Part shown: piece after piece, positions 22,179 to 29,850 of the stretch
Position numbering within the stretch: the stretch's first letter is position 1
Layout of the letters: every line of letters begins with the position of its first letter
Source of the DNA: an uncultured Collinsella sp.
GTDB lineage: Bacteria; Actinomycetota; Coriobacteriia; Coriobacteriales; Coriobacteriaceae
Length of the DNA stretch: 32,120 bases
Assembly (NCBI GenBank): GCA_900539735.1
Contig: UQDE01000029.1
Coordinates: 1-32,120 of the forward strand
Reading direction: 5' to 3'
Program-made: the position numbers and the translations under genes
Notes under the pieces: generated by a model
Told to the model about the DNA's origin: nothing
The model's input: the letters and a program-made list of their open reading frames with translations, nothing else
Database searches by the model: none

Positions 22179-23255
22179 TTACACGTTAAAGCGGAAGTGC
22201 ACGACGTCGCCATCAGCCATGACATACTCTTTGCCCTCGATGCGCAGCTTGCCGGCGGCCTTGGCGCCCTGCTCGCCGCCGAGCTCGATGTAGTCGTCAT
22301 AGCCAATGACCTCGGCCTTAATAAAGCCGCGCTCAAAGTCGGTGTGGATGACGCCGGCAGCCTGCGGGGCGGTTGCGCCCCGACGAACCGTCCAGGCCTT
22401 GACCTCCATCTCGCCGGCCGTAAAGAACGACTGCAGACCGAGCAGCTTATAGGCCGCCTGCGCGAGCACGTCCAGACCGGGCTGCTCCAGGCCCAAGCTC
22501 TCCAGGTAGTCGGCCGCATCCTCGGGATCGAGCTCGGAAAGCTCGGCCTCAATCTTGGCGCAGATCGGCAGCGGCTTGACGCCGTCGATGGGCGCCAAGT
22601 CCTCGTTGAGCATGTCCTCATCTACGTTGGCCACATACAGGATGGGCTTCATGGTGAGCAGGAACAGGCCCTTGGCAGCGGCACGCTCCTCGTCGGTCAT
22701 CTCCATGGATGCGGCGCGCTTGCCCTCGTTGAGCCAGGCAAGCAGACGCTTGGCGACCTCGAACTTGGGCATGAGCTCCTTGTCGCGCTTGGCCTCCTTC
22801 TCGAGCTTGGGCAGCTGCTTCTCGAGCGTGCCCATATCGGCCAGGATGAGCTCGGTCATGATGGTGTCGGCATCGCCGGCGGGGTCAACGAACTCGCCCG
22901 TGCGGCCCACCTCACGCATGACGTTGGGGTCCTTAAAGTAGCGCACGACCTCGCAGATGGCGTCGGTCTCGCGGATGTTTGCCAAGAACTGGTTGCCCAG
23001 GCCCTCACCCTCGTTAGCGCCCTTCACCAGACCTGCGATGTCGACGAACTCGACCGTCGCCGGCACAATGCGACCCGGGTTGACGATGTCGGCGAGCTTT
23101 TGCAGGCGGCTATCGGGCACGTCGACGATACCCACGTTGGGATCAATCGTGGCAAACGGATAGTTGGCGGCAAGGCCAGTCTTTTTGGTAAGCGCGGTGA
23201 ACAGCGTCGACTTGCCCACGTTGGGCAGGCCCACGATACCGATGGAAAGGGACAC
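22179..23255 (-). CDS. ychF: Redox-regulated ATPase YchF (Obg-family)
   Basis: This 358-residue protein begins MSLSIGIVGLPNVGKST (P-loop at about 9-17). It continues with SRLQKLADIVNPGRIVPATV, DIAGLVKGANEGEGLGNQFL (switch II) and the YVANVDED motif, which gives YchF its ATP rather than GTP preference. A coiled coil and the C-terminal TGS domain with FTAGEMEVKAW and VHFRF follow. It is a universal, ribosome-associated P-loop protein linked to the oxidative stress response. Start behind AAAGGAGC. A TATACT at 23298-23293 is a possible -10. Confidence 0.97.
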   Translation of the reverse strand: MSLSIGIVGLPNVGKSTLFTALTKKTGLAANYPFATIDPNVGIVDVPDSRLQKLADIVNPGRIVPATVEFVDIAGLVKGANEGEGLGNQFLANIRETDAICEVVRYFKDPNVMREVGRTGEFVDPAGDADTIMTELILADMGTLEKQLPKLEKEAKRDKELMPKFEVAKRLLAWLNEGKRAASMEMTDEERAAAKGLFLLTMKPILYVANVDEDMLNEDLAPIDGVKPLPICAKIEAELSELDPEDAADYLESLGLEQPGLDVLAQAAYKLLGLQSFFTAGEMEVKAWTVRRGATAPQAAGVIHTDFERGFIKAEVIGYDDYIELGGEQGAKAAGKLRIEGKEYVMADGDVVHFRFNV

Positions 23256-23298
23256 GACAGCTCCTTTTAGTACAGGTACTTCAAACCGTATAAGTATA

Positions 23299-23342
23299 GC
23301 GCCACCGCAGCATCCGGGCGAATCCGGACACCGCGGCGGCGC
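23299..23342 (-). terminator. GC-rich stem-loop after the ferredoxin-like gene
   Basis: GCGCCACCGC (23299-23308) pairs with GCGGCGGCGC (23333-23342) with one mismatch, enclosing a CCGG/CCGG hairpin. It lies 28 bases beyond the Fe-S gene stop, and its foot runs into the possible ychF -10 region. Confidence 0.5.
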
Positions 23343-23369
23343 AAATGAAGCAGAGATAGAGCTCGCTGA

Positions 23370-24623
23370 CTAGTCCGCGAGCTTTTCCACCTGGTCGAGC
23401 ATCTTGTCAAGCTTGGCCTTTGCTTCGGCCTTGACCTTCTCGGCCTCCTCGTGGGCCTTGGCCTTCTGAGCGGCCTTTTCCTCGGCCTCGGGGTCGACAA
23501 CGACCAGATTGGACGCATCGTGCTCGACCAGCTTGAGCGCATGATCGGGGCACACCTTGACGCAAGCTCCGCAACCTAGGCAATACGTGGACTCCAGTGC
23601 AAAGCGACCGCTTCCCACCAAATCGCAGGCAAACGTGGGGCACACGTTGACGCACTCGCCGCACGACGTGCACTTGTCAAAATCGCATTCCGGTGTGCTC
23701 ACCTGCATATTCTGGGCAAGCTCGGGGTGGTTCTGCAGCGTCGAGAGCACCAGCTGCCGCCCGTGCGTGAGCGAACGGCGACGCTTGGTCGTCGTGGTGC
23801 CGCACATGGTGTTGAGTGTGCGCTCGAGCTGCGTGATCTGGTGACGGTGGGCCTTCAACTTCTGCGTCACCGAGGCCAGTGCCGCCGTCGCCGGGTTGAG
23901 CTTAGTCACGGTTAGGCCCGTGGTGCGGGCAATCTTATCCATGTACTCCTTGCGCTCGTACTCGCGGCGCTTATGGCACTTGAGGCTCTTGGGGTCGACC
24001 TCCAGGCCCATGCCCGTGCCGGACCACTCCTCGGCCTTCGCAATCGCCTCGCCCAGAATGTCCTCACCGCCGGTGTTGCGACACTTATCGCACACGCCTA
24101 GTGGCAGGTAGACGCTCACGTTGGGATAGTCAGCCAGTACCGAGAACCAGGTCTCGGCAGTAATATCGCCCACGCAGGCGACGACGACCTCGTTCTCGCG
24201 CGGCATGCGCTTAAGAGCGCGCGTGCAGGTGACGTAGGCGGTCTCGTGGCTCGTAGCAGCAGAGACAATATCGTCATACAGGTTTTTAGGCGCCAGGCGC
24301 GGCGAGATGATCGCCTCGGTCGGACAGGCAGCGGCGCACAGACCGCACTTGCGACAGGAGTCGAGAATCTCGATGGAGTCTTCCTCGACCTCGATAGCGT
24401 TGACCGGGCACACGTCCATGCACGCGGTGCAGCCGCTCTTTTCGTTTTTGCAGGTCAAGCACGGAATGGTGTTGCCGCGCGGGCGCTCCTTGTAGTCGGC
24501 AGGATTCCACTGCGGCGCCGATGGATCGAGTGCATCGGTCACGCCGCCAAGCGGGTTTTTAAGAAAGTCGAAACCCTTGCTGATCTCGATAATGTCATCA
24601 AACAGATCGTGTTCCTGCGCCAT
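23370..24623 (-). CDS. Multi-cluster ferredoxin-like iron-sulfur protein
   Basis: This 417-residue cytoplasmic protein begins at ATG 24623 behind GGGAGGGG. Two [4Fe-4S] motifs lie at the N-terminus (C55-C58...C65-C68-C72, and C90-x2-C93-x2-C96-x3-C100-P). A central domain has single cysteines (VTCTRALKR, VVVACVGD, GVCDKC). Two further [4Fe-4S] motifs follow at C318/C321/C324/C328 and C348/C351/C354/C358. The last 45 residues are a charged coiled coil (AEEKAAQKAKAHEEAEK). The central CxGD and CDKC pattern recalls MvhD/HdrA-type electron-transfer proteins. It probably shuttles electrons in anaerobic metabolism with an unknown partner. No redox enzyme gene is adjacent except the two alcohol dehydrogenases upstream. 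Confidence 0.8.
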   Translation of the reverse strand: MAQEHDLFDDIIEISKGFDFLKNPLGGVTDALDPSAPQWNPADYKERPRGNTIPCLTCKNEKSGCTACMDVCPVNAIEVEEDSIEILDSCRKCGLCAAACPTEAIISPRLAPKNLYDDIVSAATSHETAYVTCTRALKRMPRENEVVVACVGDITAETWFSVLADYPNVSVYLPLGVCDKCRNTGGEDILGEAIAKAEEWSGTGMGLEVDPKSLKCHKRREYERKEYMDKIARTTGLTVTKLNPATAALASVTQKLKAHRHQITQLERTLNTMCGTTTTKRRRSLTHGRQLVLSTLQNHPELAQNMQVSTPECDFDKCTSCGECVNVCPTFACDLVGSGRFALESTYCLGCGACVKVCPDHALKLVEHDASNLVVVDPEAEEKAAQKAKAHEEAEKVKAEAKAKLDKMLDQVEKLAD

Positions 24624-24773
24624 GCGCGGCCCCTCCCTGAGCAGTGCAAACAAGCAAGAGATAATGATACGCCATCGGCCCACGACTCGGGCAAATTACA
24701 CGCGGAGCACCTTTGAGGCAAATAGCCTATGCCTATCGCCGCCTCGATTGCACAAGGTCGATCAAGCGCCTAG

Positions 24774-25841
24774 CTATGCCTCGCGCATGAGCTGCACGAG
24801 CTTTTGTCTGGTCACCTTGGCCTGTTCGTTAGCCATATTGCGTTCGTTTCTAAAGGCCGCATCTGCAACGCTCATCAGGTCGGCATCGGAAATCTCGTCA
24901 AGGCCCAGCTCCTCGAGCGTCGTCGGCAGACCGACGCGCTGGCAAAACTCGAGCACCTGATTAAGCTCGGGCGCACGCTCCAGGCGCAGCTGCACCACCA
25001 GGCCAAATGCCACGGCCTCACCATGCATGGCCTTGCACTCGGGCAGAATCGTCAGGCCGTTGGCTATGGCATGGGCAAGCGCTAGGCCACCACTCTCAAA
25101 GCCAACACCCGAGAGCAGAATATTGCACTCGATCAGGCGCTCAACCGCTGGCGATGTACGGCCCTTTTTGAGATCGCGCTTGGCAGCGACGCCGCACTCC
25201 ATGAGTGTGTCATAGCAGGCACGAGCCGCAACCAAGGCCAAGTGTCCCGGCGCGCCACCGTGCTCGTTAGCGCCGTGCGCCGCGGCGCACGAACGCGCCT
25301 CGAAATACGTTGCCAGCGCATCGCCCATACCAGCGACCGTCATACGCAGCGGAGCCGCCGAGACCACGTTGGTATCGACCACGACCAGGTCTGGATTCTT
25401 CTCGAGCATCAGGTAGCGGTCGAACGACCCATCCTCGTGATACAGCACCGAAATCGCACTGCACGGACCGTCCATCGAAGCCGCCGTGGGGCATACGCAC
25501 AACGGCAACTCGGCATAAAACGCAACGGCCTTGGCGATATCCAGCATCTTGCCGCCGCCAATACCCACCACCATGTCGCAATACTCGGCCTGGGCTTCCT
25601 TAGCCATTTTTACAACGGCTTCTTCCGTACACGGACCGTTATAGATCTTAAAGAATGGCTCGCTTAGGTCTTCGTCCAGAAATCCATCGACGATCTGCTT
25701 GCACAGCCGATCCTCGGTGCCCTGGTCAAACAAGACATAGGCAGCGCAGCCCAACCATGACAAATACCTGCCCTGACGCGAAAGTTCGCCCGGCCCCTGA
25801 ACATACCGGCCAGGACCGCCATAAACCATGGGAAGCGCCAT
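24774..25841 (-). CDS. Glycerol dehydrogenase-type iron-dependent alcohol dehydrogenase
   Basis: This 355-residue protein of the group III/GldA branch oxidises glycerol or a related polyol with NAD. It has VVGIGGGKMLDIAKAVAFY (nucleotide-binding GGG), CPTAASMDGPCSAISVLY, GMGDALATYFEA (metal Asp), ALAHAIANGL and MHGEAVAFG (metal His). Family length is about 365. It lies 120 bases downstream of the larger alcohol dehydrogenase gene on the same strand, but a terminator stands between, so it is probably its own unit. The natural substrate, glycerol or another small hydroxy-ketone, cannot be settled from sequence. Confidence 0.88.
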   Translation of the reverse strand: MALPMVYGGPGRYVQGPGELSRQGRYLSWLGCAAYVLFDQGTEDRLCKQIVDGFLDEDLSEPFFKIYNGPCTEEAVVKMAKEAQAEYCDMVVGIGGGKMLDIAKAVAFYAELPLCVCPTAASMDGPCSAISVLYHEDGSFDRYLMLEKNPDLVVVDTNVVSAAPLRMTVAGMGDALATYFEARSCAAAHGANEHGGAPGHLALVAARACYDTLMECGVAAKRDLKKGRTSPAVERLIECNILLSGVGFESGGLALAHAIANGLTILPECKAMHGEAVAFGLVVQLRLERAPELNQVLEFCQRVGLPTTLEELGLDEISDADLMSVADAAFRNERNMANEQAKVTRQKLVQLMREA

Positions 25842-25872
25842 ACGAGAATCCGCCCTTCATCAAACAACGATT

Positions 25873-25901
25873 GGTGCAAAGCAACCTGACCCCTTTGCAC
25901 C
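25873..25901. repeat. Hairpin of the CAAAGGGG(A/T)CAGG type
   Basis: GGTGCAAAG (25873-25881) pairs with CTTTGCACC (25893-25901). Read on the minus strand the centre is GGGGTCAGGTTG. The plan is the same as the hairpin at 32036-32068 (CAAAGGGGACAGG...CCTTTG), which suggests a dispersed REP-like family. Confidence 0.45.
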
Positions 25902-25909
25902 ATAGCAAA

Positions 25910-25942
25910 AAGGGGCCTCGTGCATAGAGCACGAGACCCCTT
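25910..25942 (-). terminator. Rho-independent terminator of the alcohol dehydrogenase gene
   Basis: AAGGGG-C-CTCGTGC pairs with GCACGAG-A-CCCCTT around a short loop. On the minus strand it is followed by TTTTTGC, 20 bases past the stop codon. Confidence 0.9.
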
Positions 25943-25961
25943 GCAAGACAGCGAGAGTCGA

Positions 25962-27185
25962 TTAGAAATCGATGTCGGTGTCGTAGTAGCAGGCCTTGAG
26001 GATCTTCTCGAAGTCGGCAGCCTTGGTCTCACGCGGGTTCTCCGGCGTGCAGGCGTCGGTCTCGGCGTTCGCGGCGATCTCGGGCAGCTTGGCGAGGAAC
26101 TCCTCCTCGGAAACCATCTGCGGGTTCTCGGCGTCGACCTTCACGCCACCATTCGCGTAATCCTTGATGGACTGCGGAATGTTGAGCTGGTCGTTGAGGT
26201 CGCGAATCTTCTGGACGAGCGCAGCGATGAGCTCCTCGTTGGTCTCGCCGGGAAGGTGCAGGATCTCCTTGGCCACGTAAGCGTAACGCTCAGCAGCGCG
26301 CGGGTCCTTGGAGTTCCACTGGATGACCTTGCCCAGGTACATGGCGTTAGCAGCACCGTGGATGATGTGGCCGTTCTCAAAGGCCGCACCGGTCTTGTGA
26401 GCCATGGAGTGAACGATGCCCAGCAGGCCCGAGGAGAAGGCGATACCGGCGATGCACTGAGCCTCGTGCATGTGCTGACGGGCCTCATGGTCGCCAGCAT
26501 AGGACTTGGGCAGCCACTCGACGATCTCGCGGATGCCGTGCAGAGCGTTGGCGTCGGTGAACATGGAAGCACAAGTGGAAACGTAAGCCTCCATGCAGTG
26601 GGTCAGAGCATCCATGCCGGTGTGTGCGCACAGCTTGGCGGGCATGGTGTAGGTGAGCTCGGGGTCGACGATGGCGACATCAGGGGTGATGTTGAAGTCG
26701 GCCAGCGGGTACTTGATGCCCTTGGCGTAGTCGGTAATGACGGAGAACGCGGTGACCTCGGTAGCGGTGCCGGAGGTAGAGGAGATGGCGCAGAAATGAG
26801 CCTTCTGACGCAGCTCAGGGAAGCTGAACGGCTGGATGATGTTATCGAAGGACTCCTCGGGATACTCGTAGAAGACCCACATGGCCTTAGCGGCATCGAT
26901 GGGCGAGCCGCCGCCGATGGCGATAATCCAGTCGGGCTCGAACTCGCGCATAGCCTCGGCGCCCTTCATGACCGTCTCGATGGACGGGTCGGACTCGACG
27001 CCCTCGAACAGCTTGACCTCGAAACCGCCTTCCTTAAGGTCGTTCTCGACGTCCTGCAGGAACCCGCCGCGGCGCATAGAGCTGCCGCCAGAAACGATGA
27101 TGGCCTTCTTGCCCTTGAGGTTCTTCACCTCGTGGCGAGCGCCCTCACCAAAGTACAGATCGCGGGGATTGGTAAAACGTCCCAT
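25962..27185 (-). CDS. Iron-containing (group III) alcohol dehydrogenase
   Basis: This 407-residue NAD(P)-dependent enzyme of the Fe-ADH family is butanol/lactaldehyde dehydrogenase-like. It has IIAIGGGSPIDAAKAMWVFY, SSTSGTATEVTAFSVI, HTGMDALTHCMEAYV (metal Asp and His), and the closely spaced HSMAHKTGAAFENGHIIHG with two further metal histidines. I start it at ATG 27185 (MGRFTNPRDLYFGEGARHEV) behind GGAGG. Strong codon bias and a long leader with a hairpin suggest high, regulated expression, as expected for a fermentation enzyme that reoxidises NADH. Substrate is probably a short aldehyde; the exact one is not readable. Confidence 0.92.
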   Translation of the reverse strand: MGRFTNPRDLYFGEGARHEVKNLKGKKAIIVSGGSSMRRGGFLQDVENDLKEGGFEVKLFEGVESDPSIETVMKGAEAMREFEPDWIIAIGGGSPIDAAKAMWVFYEYPEESFDNIIQPFSFPELRQKAHFCAISSTSGTATEVTAFSVITDYAKGIKYPLADFNITPDVAIVDPELTYTMPAKLCAHTGMDALTHCMEAYVSTCASMFTDANALHGIREIVEWLPKSYAGDHEARQHMHEAQCIAGIAFSSGLLGIVHSMAHKTGAAFENGHIIHGAANAMYLGKVIQWNSKDPRAAERYAYVAKEILHLPGETNEELIAALVQKIRDLNDQLNIPQSIKDYANGGVKVDAENPQMVSEEEFLAKLPEIAANAETDACTPENPRETKAADFEKILKACYYDTDIDF

Positions 27186-27226
27186 ACTGTGCCTCCTAAA
27201 CAAGCCCCTCTTAGACTTGCGTATAT

Positions 27227-27251
27227 AACGGAGCACCCAATTGGCTCCGTT
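27227..27251. promoter_or_regulatory. Leader hairpin upstream of the alcohol dehydrogenase
   Basis: AACGGAGC (27227-27234) pairs perfectly with GCTCCGTT (27244-27251) around nine bases, 42 bases before the start codon. It could be an operator, or a 5' stabilising or attenuating structure. Confidence 0.45.
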
Positions 27252-27685
27252 AGGACCGGTTTGCGCGTTGCCGGCGACGACAATGCGCGATGTCCAAACG
27301 TCTCAACGCTCAGACAAACACTATTTTACCGTTCTGGTTGGTCAGTTATTCACCTAAAGCCGCCAATGATGAAACGTTTTTTCTATCCCTGAAGACCCTT
27401 GTGCGGCATTCATACTCCCAAGCTGGGCAAACGTTTTATCAAGGTTGACCACATATCCCGGGCAGGACGGTGCCCCTCCAAAATATGCACCGTTCGCCGC
27501 CAAATATCGACCGTTTGCGGCACCGTGATACCACTCGGTCGTCCAAGGTGCCGACATTTGTGCGACATCCGTCTTCGTGGTGCAAAGGTGCAAGTCCAAG
27601 TGCGGCACCCCCGGTGTGCCACATGCGGGTAAACTAGAACCTTATATAGAGACATTTGAACCCTAACCGCAGCAAAGGAGGCCCC
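27252..27685. other. Long intergenic stretch with tandem near-repeats and one doubtful minus-strand frame
   Basis: No gene is firmly supported. Positions 27481-27500 and 27502-27521 are near-identical 20-mers (AAATAT..ACCGTT.GC.GC, 16 of 20). A minus-strand frame (27608 to 27354) reads in part NGRYLAANGAYFGGAP and PGYVVNLDKTFAQLG. I half-recognise it as a repeated Collinsella sequence, but it has no ribosome site and I would not call it a gene. The plus-strand gene at 27686 must take its promoter from the last 100 bases. Confidence 0.4.
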
Positions 27686-28762
27686 ATGGCATTCGATCCC
27701 ATTCAAGAGGATTGCCATCGCCTCGTTCTTGAGGCCTTGCGCCGCGACAATATCCCGCTCACCGACGGTGCCGCCGTAGAGCGTCTAATGGAACAATTCA
27801 CCCGCAACCCTGCACCGCTCATCGTGCACGACCGCGACCGAGCTGGGCATCTGATTGCCAAGGTCGTCGAGGCTGTCGACTACCGCATCCCCTTTATCCC
27901 CGACGACGCCCAGGCAGAGCAAGAAGAAGCCGCAGCCGAGAACATGCTCCGCGAGGCAGCCGCGCTCGATCCGGCCAACTGGGATGCCCAGCGCATGCTG
28001 ACAGCGCTCACCGCCGAATCCAACGAGGAATACGTACAGTATCTGGTGTCCAAGTGCGACGAGGTGGAGCACGATCTGGCGCTCAAGATTGCCTCGGCGC
28101 AGGACCCCTACGAGCGTGAGGCCGCAGGCGACCTGACCCGCCGTCCCTACCTGCGCTGGCTTGCCGCCTTGGCATCGCGCGCGCTCATTAGCGGCCGCTA
28201 CCGCATGTCGCTGGATGCCGCGAATCGCAGCCTGGACTTTGCGCCCAACGACCCCGCGGGCGTCCGCCATACCGCGATGCTTGCCATGGCAAAGCTCGAA
28301 TACCCTGCCGAGGAGCTCAAGCGTTTTCGTTCCGCCCACTCCGTGCCCTATCTTGCCAACACGCCGCTGCGCCGCCGTCCCAAGGACGCGGAGCGCGACC
28401 TGGACCCGTGGACGCTCATCGCACTGATGAGCGCAGCCTGGCGCGAGCTGGATTACGAGGGCGCCGAGCACTACCTGCGCATCCTGGTGCGCTCATGCCC
28501 GCACGCAGCCGAGGCGCTCTACTTCCAAACCGAGTTTCCCGATGGCGTCTATGCTCGCGTCAACGTAGGTCCGGGCTCCACCGATGAGCTTGTCCTTGCC
28601 CTGTCCGAGGCGACGCCGGTGCTGCAGGAGGGCCTAGGCGCGCCCGACAACGCCAGCTTTGCCGCCTGGGTCGCCACCAACGACATCGTGCGCTCCCAGA
28701 TCGACGAACGAATCCTGCGCGCGGCCGAACAGGGATTGCCGTTTAAGGGAGGAGACCTCTAA
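27686..28762 (+). CDS. Helical-repeat (TPR-like) protein of unknown function, first of a pair
   Basis: This 358-residue protein starts at ATG 27686 behind AAAGGAGG. It begins with a short domain (MAFDPIQEDCHRLVLEALRR, then IAKVVEAVDYRIPFIPDDAQ). The rest is helical, with alanine-rich TPR-like units such as MLREAAALDPANWDAQRMLT and SLDAANRSLDFAPNDPAGV, then LSAAWRELDYEGAEHYLRIL. There is no signal or membrane segment. TPR-like scaffolds usually bind partner proteins; I do not recognise a named family. The next gene overlaps by one base and shares the helical style, so the two likely act together. Confidence 0.8.
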   Translation: MAFDPIQEDCHRLVLEALRRDNIPLTDGAAVERLMEQFTRNPAPLIVHDRDRAGHLIAKVVEAVDYRIPFIPDDAQAEQEEAAAENMLREAAALDPANWDAQRMLTALTAESNEEYVQYLVSKCDEVEHDLALKIASAQDPYEREAAGDLTRRPYLRWLAALASRALISGRYRMSLDAANRSLDFAPNDPAGVRHTAMLAMAKLEYPAEELKRFRSAHSVPYLANTPLRRRPKDAERDLDPWTLIALMSAAWRELDYEGAEHYLRILVRSCPHAAEALYFQTEFPDGVYARVNVGPGSTDELVLALSEATPVLQEGLGAPDNASFAAWVATNDIVRSQIDERILRAAEQGLPFKGGDL

Positions 28763-29805
28763 TGGATTCGAGCGTCTACATCCCCGCCTATCTGGAGCGC
28801 ACCTATCTGGCGTCGCACCCCGAACTCACCGATGCAGCACGCGAGCTTGTCCATAACGACATCAGCGCAAACCCTCACAAGTATGCGCAGACCGAGCATG
28901 CCCAAGCGCTGCTGTCCTATGCCGGCGTCCACCGCCACTTGCTCGACGAACTCCATCGCATCGAGGACATGGGCAGCGACGAGGAGTTTGAGCAGACGCG
29001 CAACCGTCTGTTCGACGATATGCGCGATGAGCTGCTCAAGATCGTCCGCGTCGATGCACTTGCCGTCGATGCGCAGTTGCTCGCCATCATCCTGGCGGAC
29101 ACGCCCGTCGATGCCTGCCTGGGCGATCTGATGAAGCTCGAGGCGAGCACGGCCGACTACCTGCAACAGAGCGTGCCCGGGTTTGATATGGAGGCCCCGC
29201 ACTACTGGGCCAACAAGGTTTTGACGGACGGCGTGACGGCGGCCTATCTCACCGCAAGCGAGCCGGCGCTTATCGGGTGGCTCCACACGCTCGAGGCCAT
29301 CTCGCAGCTGTGCATGGCGAGCGCTCGCTACCGTGCTGCCGCCAACTACGCCCGCCGCGTCCTTAAGGCGGAAGGCTATCCCACCCGAGCTGCAGGCACC
29401 GTGCTACTCGCCCTCGCTCGCCTAGAAGACGAGGACGGCTTTTTTGCCCTGGCCCACCAGCTCGAGGAGCAGATGGGGGCCGATGCCCTCGAGGACTCCC
29501 CCTGGTACCTGCTCGCCCGCACGATCCTGCTGTTCAAAACGAACAAGATGCGCCCGGCGACACGCGCGCTGCGTGAGTTTGCCAACCGCTGCGAGGGCGG
29601 CGCGTTCTTTTTGCTGAACCCCATGTATCAGACGCCGTACCTTCCCTGCCGGCCCGAACCGCACGACCCCTGGGACCTTTCGCATCAGGCAGTTTGGGAG
29701 GCCGACGGCATCATCTCGGATACTCCCGACTTTGCCCCCTGGGCCAGCGCTTGCGAAGACGTATCGCAGCTTGCCCAGGAATTTGCGCGCCGCTACGGCT
29801 TTTAA
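28762..29805 (+). CDS. Helical-repeat protein of unknown function, second of a pair
   Basis: This is a 347-residue, all-helical protein whose ATG overlaps the TAA of the previous gene, with GGGAGGAG upstream. It reads MDSSVYIPAYLERTYLASHP at the start. Later it has TPR-like segments (ISQLCMASARYRAAANYARR, RAAGTVLLALARLEDEDGFF) and a bulky aromatic C-terminal region (FFLLNPMYQTPYLPCRPEPH). The helical plan parallels the preceding protein, which suggests an old duplication, but they are no longer similar in detail. Strict coupling implies equal amounts and perhaps a hetero-complex. Function unknown. Confidence 0.8.
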   Translation: MDSSVYIPAYLERTYLASHPELTDAARELVHNDISANPHKYAQTEHAQALLSYAGVHRHLLDELHRIEDMGSDEEFEQTRNRLFDDMRDELLKIVRVDALAVDAQLLAIILADTPVDACLGDLMKLEASTADYLQQSVPGFDMEAPHYWANKVLTDGVTAAYLTASEPALIGWLHTLEAISQLCMASARYRAAANYARRVLKAEGYPTRAAGTVLLALARLEDEDGFFALAHQLEEQMGADALEDSPWYLLARTILLFKTNKMRPATRALREFANRCEGGAFFLLNPMYQTPYLPCRPEPHDPWDLSHQAVWEADGIISDTPDFAPWASACEDVSQLAQEFARRYGF

Positions 29806-29850
29806 CGGCGCAAACGCCACGACCATGTCATTCACGTTAGGAACGGCTTC

